From Sediminibacterium sp. C3 (GTDB lineage Bacteria > Bacteroidota > Bacteroidia > Chitinophagales > Chitinophagaceae), in the NCBI RefSeq assembly GCF_000508085.1, contig NZ_KI669560.1:1446964-1510963 (forward strand): a stretch of 64,000 nucleotides of DNA, written 5' to 3'. Position 1 is the stretch's first letter. Each line of letters opens with the position of its first letter. The notes below the pieces were generated by a model. It worked only from the letters and a program-made list of their open reading frames with translations. It had not been told where the DNA came from and did no database searches. Shown here piece by piece: positions 41,251-48,500 of this stretch. A program made the translations under genes and the position numbers.

Positions 41251-42672
41251 ATGAGCAATAATCCGTATCGAGAAGACAGGGAAGCACTGAAAGAGTTGAT
41301 TATTCAGTATCAGCATCTTAAACATGGTAGAAGCCACCCATATTTAGAAGAAGAAGCTTTTGAGCGAATCATTGATTATTACGACGAAAAAGACGACTTG
41401 CAGGAAGCAATGGAGGCAGCAGATATGGGGCTGGAACAGTTTCCCTATTCAGCGAGTCTAATGATAAAAAAGGCTGATTTATTACTGGCAACCCGAAAAT
41501 ACAAGGAGGCTTTAAGTCTGCTGGAGACAGCTGAACTTTTTGATAGTACAGACCTGAATTTATTCATATTGAAAACAGACGCCTATCTGGCGTTGGACCA
41601 GCCAGCCAAAGCGGCTGAATTGTTAGAATCTGCATTGCAGTTATTTGATGGAGAAGAAAGGCTTGATTTATTGTTTGAGCTGGCCGATGTGTACGATGAT
41701 TATGAGGAATTTGACAAGGTTTTTGATTGCCTTCAACTCATTTTAGAGGAAGATCCCAATAATGAAGAAGCTTTGTATAAAATCTGTTTCTGGACAGATT
41801 TTACAGGAAGGAACGAAGAGAGTATCAAATTGCACCAGTCTATTATAGAAGAAAACCCCTTTAGTGAACTTGCCTGGTTTAATTTGGCCGCCGCTTTCCA
41901 GGGATTAAAACTGTATGAAAAAGCCATAGATGCCTATCAGTATGCAGTAGCCATCGATGAAAAATTTGATTATGCTTACCGCAATATGGGAGATGCCTAT
42001 CTGCGGTTGCGCAAATACAAAGAAGCCATTGAAGTGCTGGAGAAAGTATTGGAACTAAGCAGACCTGAAGATGTAATTTATGAAGCCATTGGACATTGTT
42101 ATCATCGGATGGGTAAATATGCTCAGGCGAGGTTTAATTATAAAAAAGCAGTACACCTGAATGCTGGCGATAGTAAGCTTCATTATAAAATTGCTGTTAC
42201 TTATATGCTGGAAGAGCAATGGCAGGCTGCAGCAAAGCAATTGGAGAATGCCATGCGTATGAACCGTACTATTCCCGAATATAACCTGGCGATGGGAGAG
42301 TGTATGATGAATCTGGGGAAATTCAAAGATGCCATTATTTATTTTGGGACTGCTGTAAAACACAAAAGCAAATCAGTTGCCGGTTGGGAAGCTTTGTTAA
42401 GATGTCTTATAAATGCTGACATGCTTGAAGAAGCCTACGAGCAATGTATTGCAGCATTTATGGCTACAGGGGAGAAGCCGGTTTTTTATTATTATGCCAC
42501 AGCCATATTACTTGAATTGGGCAGAACCAAAGAAGCGTTGCTGAAACTGGAAGCTGGAATGGAGAAATCTCCCAAACTGCTTAAAAAATTACTGGACTTA
42601 AATCCATCTGTATTACAAAATAACCAGGTCGTTGATATTGTAGCCAGATACAAGAAAGGAAAGAAAATATAA
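41251..42672 (+). CDS. Tetratricopeptide repeat protein
   Basis: A 473-residue cytoplasmic-looking protein without signal peptide, built almost wholly of TPR-type helix pairs. Clear repeats include NPFSELAWFNLAAAFQGLKL, DYAYRNMGDAYLRLRKYKEA, VIYEAIGHCYHRMGKYAQA and IPEYNLAMGECMMNLGKFKD, with the usual Gly/Ala/Tyr/Pro spacing of about 34 residues. It is a protein-interaction scaffold; partners are unknown. The ATG at 41251 (MSNNPYRED) is preferred over an upstream TTG. It lies 34 bases upstream of the phosphosulfolactate-synthase-like gene and probably heads a TPR-comA-aroE operon. Confidence 0.85.
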   Translation: MSNNPYREDREALKELIIQYQHLKHGRSHPYLEEEAFERIIDYYDEKDDLQEAMEAADMGLEQFPYSASLMIKKADLLLATRKYKEALSLLETAELFDSTDLNLFILKTDAYLALDQPAKAAELLESALQLFDGEERLDLLFELADVYDDYEEFDKVFDCLQLILEEDPNNEEALYKICFWTDFTGRNEESIKLHQSIIEENPFSELAWFNLAAAFQGLKLYEKAIDAYQYAVAIDEKFDYAYRNMGDAYLRLRKYKEAIEVLEKVLELSRPEDVIYEAIGHCYHRMGKYAQARFNYKKAVHLNAGDSKLHYKIAVTYMLEEQWQAAAKQLENAMRMNRTIPEYNLAMGECMMNLGKFKDAIIYFGTAVKHKSKSVAGWEALLRCLINADMLEEAYEQCIAAFMATGEKPVFYYYATAILLELGRTKEALLKLEAGMEKSPKLLKKLLDLNPSVLQNNQVVDIVARYKKGKKI

Positions 42673-42706
42673 ATATGTATTTTTGTTGTTCAATAATGAT
42701 CTTCGA

Positions 42707-43471
42707 ATGAACTACAGACTTTCACAAATTCCGGAACGTACCCAACAACCCAGAACCTCAGGATTAACTATGGTGATGGATAAAGGGTTAAGCATCAATC
42801 AGGTTAAAGACTTTTTAAGTGTAGCTGGTCCTCATGTTGACATTGTAAAGCTTGGGTTTGGAACTTCATTTGTAACGCCAAACTTGAAGGAAAAATTAGC
42901 CGTTTACCGTGAAGCCAATATGCCCGTTTATTTTGGGGGTACTTTGTTTGAAGCATTTCTGATTAGGAATCAGTTTGATGACTATGTTGAAGTATGTAAG
43001 GAATATGGGGTAAGTTATATTGAAGTATCCGATGGTTCTATCACCATACCACATGCTGAAAAATGTGGTTATATAGAAAAACTTACCCAATATGCCACTG
43101 TGTTGAGTGAAGTGGGTAGCAAAGACGCTGCACATATTATACCCCCCTATAAATGGATTGAATTGATGAGAGCTGAGTTAGAAGCAGGTTCCTCCTATGT
43201 TATTGCAGAAGCCAGAGAAGCCGGAAATGTAGGAATTTACCGGGGCAGTGGTGAAGTTAGAGAAGGGTTGGTACAGGAAATTTTAACCCAGATTCCTGCG
43301 GATAAAATTATTTGGGAAGCACCCCAGAAAGCACAGCAATTGTACTTTCTTGAATTGATAGGCTGCAATGTGAACCTGGGAAATATAGCGCCAAACGAAG
43401 TATTGCCATTAGAAGCCATGCGTATTGGACTTAGAGGAGACACTTTTCATCTTTATTTAGACAAAGCCTAG
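42707..43471 (+). CDS. Phosphosulfolactate synthase (ComA-like)
   Basis: A 254-residue TIM-barrel protein of the phosphosulfolactate synthase family, which adds sulfite to phosphoenolpyruvate. Family features include GLTMVMDKGLSINQVKDFL, VDIVKLGFGTSF, the EVSDGSITIP strand, a YVIAEAREAGNVGIY segment and the final WEAPQKAQQLYF. ComA was defined in coenzyme M synthesis, but Bacteroidota do not make coenzyme M, so the product here must serve another purpose; sulfonolipid or sulfolactate metabolism is a guess. ComB and ComC genes are not adjacent. ATG 42707 is preferred over TTG 42683. The aroE ATG follows the stop after one base. Confidence 0.85.
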   Translation: MNYRLSQIPERTQQPRTSGLTMVMDKGLSINQVKDFLSVAGPHVDIVKLGFGTSFVTPNLKEKLAVYREANMPVYFGGTLFEAFLIRNQFDDYVEVCKEYGVSYIEVSDGSITIPHAEKCGYIEKLTQYATVLSEVGSKDAAHIIPPYKWIELMRAELEAGSSYVIAEAREAGNVGIYRGSGEVREGLVQEILTQIPADKIIWEAPQKAQQLYFLELIGCNVNLGNIAPNEVLPLEAMRIGLRGDTFHLYLDKA

Positions 43472-43472
43472 T

Positions 43473-44207
43473 ATGCAGCTTTATGGATTATTAGGATATC
43501 CGTTAACTCATTCTTTTTCGCAACGATATTTTTCTGAGAAGTTTAAAGAATTGGGGTTAACCGAATCGCATGCATATCAGAATTTTGAAGTTCCATCAAT
43601 AGACGCGTTTCCTGCATTGTTACAGAAATATCCTGATGTAAGAGGATTCAATGTTACTATTCCGTACAAAAAACAAATCATGCGTTTTTTATATGAGATG
43701 AACGATGCTGTAAAGGAAATGGGTGCCTGCAACTGTGTGCAGATTAAAAACAATAAGCTTTATGGATATAATACAGATATTATTGGCTTTGAACAATCCT
43801 TACAGCCTTTCTTAAAACCTTCTCATACTCATGCATTGATTTTGGGAACAGGTGGAGCTGCTGCTGCTGTTGCCTATGTATTGAGAAAGCTTCAGATTTC
43901 CTATTTGTTTGTTTCCCGTAACAGTGGCGAGCAGACCATTCAGTACCAGCAGCTGGATGCTGTTTTTTTAAGCAAGTACACTTTAATAATCAATACCAGT
44001 CCGGTAGGCCAGTATCCTCATTTAACTGCTTCGCCGGATATACCTTATGAATTACTTGGACCCAATCACCATTTATACGATTTAATTTACAACCCCGAAA
44101 CAACCCGCTTCATGGAATTAGGGAAGCAGCAAGGGGCTACTGTACAAAATGGGTATGAGATGCTTGTTTTACAAGCGGAAGAGAGCTGGCGTATCTGGAA
44201 TTCTTAA
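43473..44207 (+). CDS. aroE: Shikimate dehydrogenase
   Basis: A 244-residue enzyme of aromatic amino acid synthesis that reduces 3-dehydroshikimate with NADPH. The substrate domain starts YGLLGYPLTHSFSQ (shikimate-binding Ser pair). Catalytic Lys66 is in NVTIPYKKQIM and Asp102 in YNTDIIGF. The nucleotide-binding loop GTGGAAAAV begins near residue 127. It is slightly shorter than E. coli AroE (272), but the core appears complete and the length is normal for Bacteroidota. It is tightly coupled to the ComA-like gene upstream, an unexplained pairing. Confidence 0.93.
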   Translation: MQLYGLLGYPLTHSFSQRYFSEKFKELGLTESHAYQNFEVPSIDAFPALLQKYPDVRGFNVTIPYKKQIMRFLYEMNDAVKEMGACNCVQIKNNKLYGYNTDIIGFEQSLQPFLKPSHTHALILGTGGAAAAVAYVLRKLQISYLFVSRNSGEQTIQYQQLDAVFLSKYTLIINTSPVGQYPHLTASPDIPYELLGPNHHLYDLIYNPETTRFMELGKQQGATVQNGYEMLVLQAEESWRIWNS

Positions 44208-44237
44208 CTCAAAATTGAATGATTGAATACAATCGGA

Positions 44238-44666
44238 TTATTGTAAAACAGATATGATTTTTTCGGTCATGGAAACTTTTTTGCCCAATTGGTAATCAAA
44301 CAGCATCATGCCGGTTTTTGCTCTTACGGCTAAAATTTCCTCCCCGTTTTTTTGAATCATCACCCTGTAGTATAAATCAAATCCCATTTTGTCGAAATCG
44401 GTGGCAACAATTTCAATTTTAATCTGATCTAAGTGATTCATTTCTTTTTTGTATTCCACCATCGCATCAGCCATAATCAATCCATATTCTTCAACCTGTA
44501 ATTCAGCGTAGCCACGGGATTGTAAGAACTGTTGTCTGGCTTCCTGCAAGATGGATAGGACTGTATCATTACCAACATGTCCGCCATAATTAAGGTCGGT
44601 TATTCTTATCTGTAGATGAGTTGAAAAGCTGAACTTTTCCGGAAGATTGATTTTGATGCGATTCAT
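44238..44666 (-). CDS. Acyl-CoA thioesterase (hotdog fold, 4HBT-like)
   Basis: A 142-residue hotdog-fold thioesterase. The N-terminal active-site helix reads ITDLNYGGHVGNDTVLSILQE, with the Asp and the GGH/GND pattern found in 4HBT/YbgC-like enzymes. The central strands (KIEIVATDFDKMGFDLYYRV) complete the fold. Substrate cannot be predicted; the family hydrolyses various acyl-CoAs. ATG 44666 is preferred, as the extension to 44717 would overlap rdgB. It lies 19 bases downstream of rdgB on the same strand and is convergent with aroE. Confidence 0.85.
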   Translation of the reverse strand: MNRIKINLPEKFSFSTHLQIRITDLNYGGHVGNDTVLSILQEARQQFLQSRGYAELQVEEYGLIMADAMVEYKKEMNHLDQIKIEIVATDFDKMGFDLYYRVMIQKNGEEILAVRAKTGMMLFDYQLGKKVSMTEKIISVLQ

Positions 44667-44685
44667 AAAACAATGATAATTTGAA

Positions 44686-45276
44686 TTATAAAACGCCAAC
44701 TTGGTTAAAAAAATCAAGTAGCGCTTGCATGGCTTTCTTTCTGTGACTGTATAGGTTTTTTTCTTCCATGCTCATTTCTGCAAAAGTGTTATCAGTACCA
44801 AGCGGAATGAAAACAGGGTCGTAACCAAATCCTGATATGCCTTTTGCCTGATGTGTAATCTGACCTTTACAGATTCCCTCAAATAAATATTCCTGGTTAT
44901 TCCAGATTAAGGAAATGACTGTTCTGAATTGTGCTTTTTTATTGGCATGGGCTTCCAGATTGTTTAATAACAAATCAATATTTGCCTGAAAGTTTCTGGT
45001 GTCTCCTGCATATCTGGCACTTTTAACGCCAGGTGCACCATTGAGTGCTTCCACTTCCAATCCGGTATCTTCGCTGAAACAGTTTTTTCCTGTTAATTGA
45101 TGAATCACTTTGGATTTTTCGCTGGCATTTGCTTCAAGTGTGTCGTGAGGTTCCGGAATATCAATAAGTATTCCGGCTTCTTCCAAAGACAAAATAGTCA
45201 ACAGGTTACCGGTAACAGCTTTGATCTCTTTTACCTTGTTGGCATTATTGGTTGCAAAGATAATTTCAGTTGGCAT
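44686..45276 (-). CDS. rdgB: Non-canonical purine NTP pyrophosphatase (RdgB/HAM1)
   Basis: A 196-residue house-cleaning enzyme that hydrolyses dITP, XTP and similar nucleotides to monophosphates, keeping them out of DNA. The N-terminal substrate motif is IIFATNNANKVKEI, the metal-binding core FSEDTGLEVEALNGAPGVKS, and the C-terminal specificity segment GISGFGYDPVFIP followed by SHRKKAMQ. All catalytic elements are present. ATG 45276 is preferred over TTG 45282. It lies directly downstream of the gene at 45283-45939, with a gap of six bases, and upstream of the thioesterase, forming a three-gene minus-strand operon. Confidence 0.95.
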   Translation of the reverse strand: MPTEIIFATNNANKVKEIKAVTGNLLTILSLEEAGILIDIPEPHDTLEANASEKSKVIHQLTGKNCFSEDTGLEVEALNGAPGVKSARYAGDTRNFQANIDLLLNNLEAHANKKAQFRTVISLIWNNQEYLFEGICKGQITHQAKGISGFGYDPVFIPLGTDNTFAEMSMEEKNLYSHRKKAMQALLDFFNQVGVL

Positions 45277-45282
45277 AATCAA

Positions 45283-45939
45283 TTATATATTGAACAAGGT
45301 TTTTAAACTTACCCAAAGTTTGGTTTTTTCTAATTTGGCTTCTGCATGATCACCGGCAAATTGGTCAAACGACGGTGCTGCCAAAAATTTACTTTGATCG
45401 TAAGGCTGAATTTGGTAATCAGGTATCATAAAAGGAAGTTGAATATCCGTTGTTTTAACGCCAAACAATATATAAGTAGAAGGAGTGAGTTCCTTTTTGA
45501 TTTCGGGAAACAGTGCTAAATATCTCGCAGTATTAATAACAGCTACATCGCCCATATTCAACTTACAGGCCCCAAGTATTTTGGTAAGAAAATCCAGGTT
45601 CGCATCATTCAGGAATACAGCATCTGTTTCATGTACCAGTATCGTAATGTTTTTTGCATTTTTTCCTAAATACCAGTTTTCTGGTCTTTCTTTTAAAGGC
45701 AATGGTTGTTTGGGCAGAAAAGGTTCATCTGTTAAAGTTGTTGCAAGATTGGATAGATTGTCAGTATCACCAGTTGTTTTAATTTCCGCTGTTTGCGATT
45801 CTGTTGAAGCGGAGTGCTGTATTTGTTTTGAAACTGCCTGATCCAGTACTGGCTTTGGTTTTGCCTCTTCCGTTTCAACAATCACCAGGCTTGATGGGTA
45901 AAGTTGCGCCAACACAAAATCGGGTAGTTGTTCAGCCAT
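45283..45939 (-). CDS. Uncharacterised protein, possibly HolD (DNA polymerase III psi)-like
   Basis: A 218-residue soluble protein. Residues 1-25 form a short helix and strand (DFVLAQLYPSSLVIVE). A low-complexity Thr/Ser/Glu linker covers about 26-85. A compact alpha/beta domain follows (about 90-218): NITILVHETDAVFL, LGACKLNMGDVAVINTARY, YILFGVKTTDI, and a final AAPSFDQFAGDHAEAKLEKT helix ending in LW. The order of elements resembles the psi subunit of DNA polymerase III (uracil-glycosylase-like fold), including the terminal D..K..LW helix. This is a by-eye resemblance with low identity. It heads the operon with rdgB and the thioesterase. Confidence 0.55.
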   Translation of the reverse strand: MAEQLPDFVLAQLYPSSLVIVETEEAKPKPVLDQAVSKQIQHSASTESQTAEIKTTGDTDNLSNLATTLTDEPFLPKQPLPLKERPENWYLGKNAKNITILVHETDAVFLNDANLDFLTKILGACKLNMGDVAVINTARYLALFPEIKKELTPSTYILFGVKTTDIQLPFMIPDYQIQPYDQSKFLAAPSFDQFAGDHAEAKLEKTKLWVSLKTLFNI

Positions 45940-45964
45940 GGTTACTCCGTTTAAATATTAACAG

Positions 45965-45994
45965 TTGTTAGTTTTTATTTTTTTTGTTTCTTTG
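45965..45994 (+). promoter_or_regulatory. Candidate ilvE promoter
   Basis: TTG at 45965-45967 and TTTCTTTG at 45987-45994 are 19 bases apart, close to the Bacteroidota -33/-7 pattern with one mismatch in the -7 box. The ilvE ATG is 17 bases downstream. Confidence 0.4.
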
Positions 45995-46010
45995 CGCCAA
46001 ATATAAAACT

Positions 46011-47075
46011 ATGAACGCAGTACTAGACATAAACATTAAGAGAGCAGAAAAGTCTAAGTTAGATACGATTAGTTTAGAGAATATCCCTTTTGGCAGAGTG
46101 TTTACCGATCATATGTTGGTAGCTGACTACAGTAATGGAGTATGGAAGAATGTTGAAATAAGACCCTATGAAGCATTGTCAATGGATCCGTCATTGGCTG
46201 CTATACATTATGGTCAGTCTATTTTTGAAGGGATTAAAGCCTATAAGAACGAGGAGGGAGAAGCCGCCATTTTCAGACCGTATGAAAATTTTAAACGTTT
46301 CAATATTTCTGCTACAAGAATGCAGATGCCAACTGTTCCGGAAGAAATTTTTATAGATGGGATGAAAGCCCTGGTTAAATTAGACCGCAACTGGATTCCT
46401 TCCATGCCGGATCATTCCTTGTATATCAGACCTTTTATGTTTGCTACTGATGCAGTATTGGGTGTAAAGCCTTCTGATTCTTATAAATTCATGATTATTT
46501 TAAGCCCAACTGGGCCTTATTTCAGTACACCTATGCGGATTTTTGTGGAAGAAAAATACACACGTGCAGTTGCTGGGGGAGTGGGATACTCTAAGAATGC
46601 AGGTAACTATGGTTCCAGCATGTACCCGACCAATCTGGCAAAGGAAATGGGATACGATCAGGTACTATGGACAGACGCTTTTGAACATAAGTATTTACAG
46701 GAAGTTGGCATGATGAATGTATTTTTCATTATCGGTAATCAGGCAGTAACTCCTTCTCTGGAAGAGGGAACTATTCTTGCAGGTATTACCCGGATGAGCT
46801 CACTTACCCTATTGGAAGAAATGGGACTGGAAGTAGTGGAAAGAAAAATATCTATTGATGAATTGATGGAAGCGTATAAAGCAGGTCAGTTAAGAGAAGT
46901 ATTTGGAGCTGGAACTGCTGCAACTATCTCTCTGATAAAAGAGTTGCGTTATAAAGATGAATCCATGTTCTTTGATACCGAAAAATGGACGGTTGCTCCA
47001 GCTTTAAAACAAAGATTAAACGAAATCCGTCAGGGAAAAACCGAAGACAAATACGGATGGATGTTGCCCGTATAA
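46011..47075 (+). CDS. ilvE: Branched-chain amino acid aminotransferase
   Basis: A 354-residue fold-type IV PLP enzyme of the BCAT type (transamination of Leu, Ile, Val). It has the start region ENIPFGRVFTDHMLVADY, the substrate loop HYGQSIFEGIKAYK, PLP-binding Lys195 in YSKNAGNYGSS, and the EVFGAGTAATISLI cofactor-phosphate segment. The C terminus YGWMLPV is intact. ATG 46011 is chosen because it follows the promoter and gives the family start; an upstream extension is unlikely. Only 21 bases separate its stop from the left end of the IS3 element, which now lies between the gene and its probable native terminator at 48411. Confidence 0.95.
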   Translation: MNAVLDINIKRAEKSKLDTISLENIPFGRVFTDHMLVADYSNGVWKNVEIRPYEALSMDPSLAAIHYGQSIFEGIKAYKNEEGEAAIFRPYENFKRFNISATRMQMPTVPEEIFIDGMKALVKLDRNWIPSMPDHSLYIRPFMFATDAVLGVKPSDSYKFMIILSPTGPYFSTPMRIFVEEKYTRAVAGGVGYSKNAGNYGSSMYPTNLAKEMGYDQVLWTDAFEHKYLQEVGMMNVFFIIGNQAVTPSLEEGTILAGITRMSSLTLLEEMGLEVVERKISIDELMEAYKAGQLREVFGAGTAATISLIKELRYKDESMFFDTEKWTVAPALKQRLNEIRQGKTEDKYGWMLPV

Positions 47076-47128
47076 ATGATTTCATGAGGATGAATTGTCC
47101 TGAAATAGGTTGACAGTTTTAAAATAAG

Positions 47129-47160
47129 TCCCGGTTGCCTCAGGTAGCCGGGATTTTTTT
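47129..47160 (+). terminator. Terminator-like hairpin at the left end of the IS
   Basis: TCCCGG (47129-47134) pairs with CCGGGA (47148-47153), followed by seven T. It overlaps the end of orfB and, on the plus strand, could stop transcription coming from ilvE into the element. Confidence 0.6.
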
Positions 47161-47986
47161 GTTGTAGACCTGATCTGGCGTTTTCATTTGAAGTGCTAGA
47201 TGTGGTCTTTTGTTGTTATATAAAAATACACTTTCTTGAACTAACTGTTTGACCTGTTCTTTACTTTTCAATTTCCGATCCATTCCAAATTCTTCTTTTA
47301 TGGTACGGTTCATTCTTTCGGCTAATGCATTTTCGTAAGGGTCTCCATTTTCTGTCATGCTTAATTGTATATTATTTTTTGCTGTCATTAGCACATATTC
47401 CTTGCTACAATATTGCAATCCTCTGTCTGAATGATGGATGGTTGACATACTTGGGTTGTTTCGTTGTGTTACAGCCATTTTCAAGGCTTCAATCATACTT
47501 TCGGTTTCCATATTATCTTCAACAGCATAGCCCATGATTTTTCTGCTGTAGGCATCCGTTATCATGTTCAAATAACAATTTCCTTGTTCTGTCTTGATGT
47601 ATGTTATATCGCTTACCCAAACTTCATCCTGATGATTTATTGTTTTCCCCTTGATTTGATTAGGCCATTTTCTTAGCCAATGTTTACTCATGGTTGTTTG
47701 TGTGTAGCGCCTACGGGGATTGATTTGTAACCCATAATGACGCATTAAGCCAAAGAGCTTATCCCGACCAAACTTCAGTCCATTCTTCTGTAAATCTTCT
47801 TTAATCAGATAGTATACTTTGCGCGTTCCAATTCTAGGCAGTTGTTTTCTTTCCCTATCCACTAGCTTTTTGACAGCCTCTAGTGTTAACGTCTTTTTTA
47901 TCCTATCTTTTTGCTGCTTGTATACATTTTGACGACTGTAACCTAAGACTAATGCTATTCTTCCGACGCTGTATTCTCTTCTTTTT
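47140..47986 (-). CDS. IS3 transposase OrfB (DDE integrase), made by -1 frameshift
   Basis: The catalytic part of the transposase, about 280 residues. The open frame begins after a stop upstream of 47986 and has no ATG; it is entered from orfA by a -1 shift at a G5-A5 stretch (AAAAA at 47982-47986). It starts with an HTH_21-type region (RREYSVGRIALVLGYSRQNV, IGTRKVYYLIKEDL) and then the rve integrase core. The DDE residues are visible in WVSDITYI, HHSDRGLQY and NALAERMNRTIKEEF. The C-terminal NNKRPHLALQMKTPDQVY is the family ending. A shorter product from a GTG at 47862 is less likely to be the true protein. Confidence 0.85.
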
Positions 47987-48359
47987 CCCCCTGTTTGTCG
48001 GAAGCTGCTTGTGACAGGGGTAAGAACTTTTTTCTAATCTCAGTATCGAACATATCATCGGCAATATCTATGGCTCTATTTAATATCTCTTTCTCTGCTT
48101 CAAGCCGTTTGATCTTTGATTCCAATTGCGATATGTACGTCTTCGGTGGTGCTTTCTTTTTCATGGGAGATTTACTAGTCCAATCTAAAGTTCCGTGTTT
48201 TCTTAACCATACCAAAACGGTACTTCTTCCCTGGATGCCATACTTCTTTTGACTCTGTTTCCAGGTTAAGTGCCCTTTTTCAACTTCATCAACTACCTGA
48301 AGTTTAAAGGATAAGCTGTAGTCCCTTTGGGTTCTCTTTAAATAATTGTTACTCTGCAT
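47955..48359 (-). CDS. IS3 transposase OrfA
   Basis: A 134-residue DNA-binding part of the transposase. A helix-turn-helix of the HTH_28/transposase_8 kind (DYSLSFKLQVVDEVEKGHLT, KYGIQGRSTVLVWLRKHG) is followed by a leucine-zipper-like helix (ISQLESKIKRLEAEKEILNR) that mediates multimerisation. It overlaps orfB by about 30 bases, and ribosomes shift -1 near its end to make the OrfAB fusion. It lies just inside the right inverted repeat. Confidence 0.88.
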   Translation of the reverse strand: MQSNNYLKRTQRDYSLSFKLQVVDEVEKGHLTWKQSQKKYGIQGRSTVLVWLRKHGTLDWTSKSPMKKKAPPKTYISQLESKIKRLEAEKEILNRAIDIADDMFDTEIRKKFLPLSQAASDKQGEKEENTASEE

Positions 48360-48410
48360 AAGTCAACTTTTGTGTCAACTTATTTTAGGACGAGGCAGGA
48401 ATAATAACAA

Positions 48411-48445
48411 AAAAGCCCTGGGTTTTCCCGGGGCTTTTCTTTTTT
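48411..48445. terminator. Bidirectional terminator, displaced from ilvE by the IS
   Basis: AAAAGCCCTGGG (48411-48422) pairs with CCCGGGGCTTTT (48427-48438) with one G-T pair and a TTTT loop. T runs follow on both strands. It lies between the IS and the stop of the minus-strand T9SS gene, so before the insertion it probably served both ilvE and that gene. Confidence 0.85.
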
Positions 48446-48500
48446 GACTGTATTCAACCATTATAGTGCCGTAATTTTTGAATTATAGTCCTAACCTGAT

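Larger units (their letters stand above)
47097..48391 (-). mobile_element. IS3-family insertion sequence (IS150-like)
   Basis: About 1.3 kb bounded by imperfect inverted repeats: GTCCTGAAATAGGTTGACA at 47097-47115 and the complement of TGTCAACTTATTTTAGGAC at 48373-48391, matching at 17 of 19 positions. It carries orfA and orfB on the minus strand in the usual overlapping -1 arrangement. Both catalytic and helix-turn-helix parts look intact, so the element may be active. No clear target-site duplication is seen directly outside the repeats; GAGG occurs at 47086-47089 and 48392-48395 but does not abut the left repeat. No second copy is present in the window. Confidence 0.85.

Noticed and set aside
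47084..48396. GAGG on both sides of the IS as a target-site duplication
   Set aside because: The left copy is seven bases away from the inverted repeat while the right one abuts it, so it is likely coincidence.
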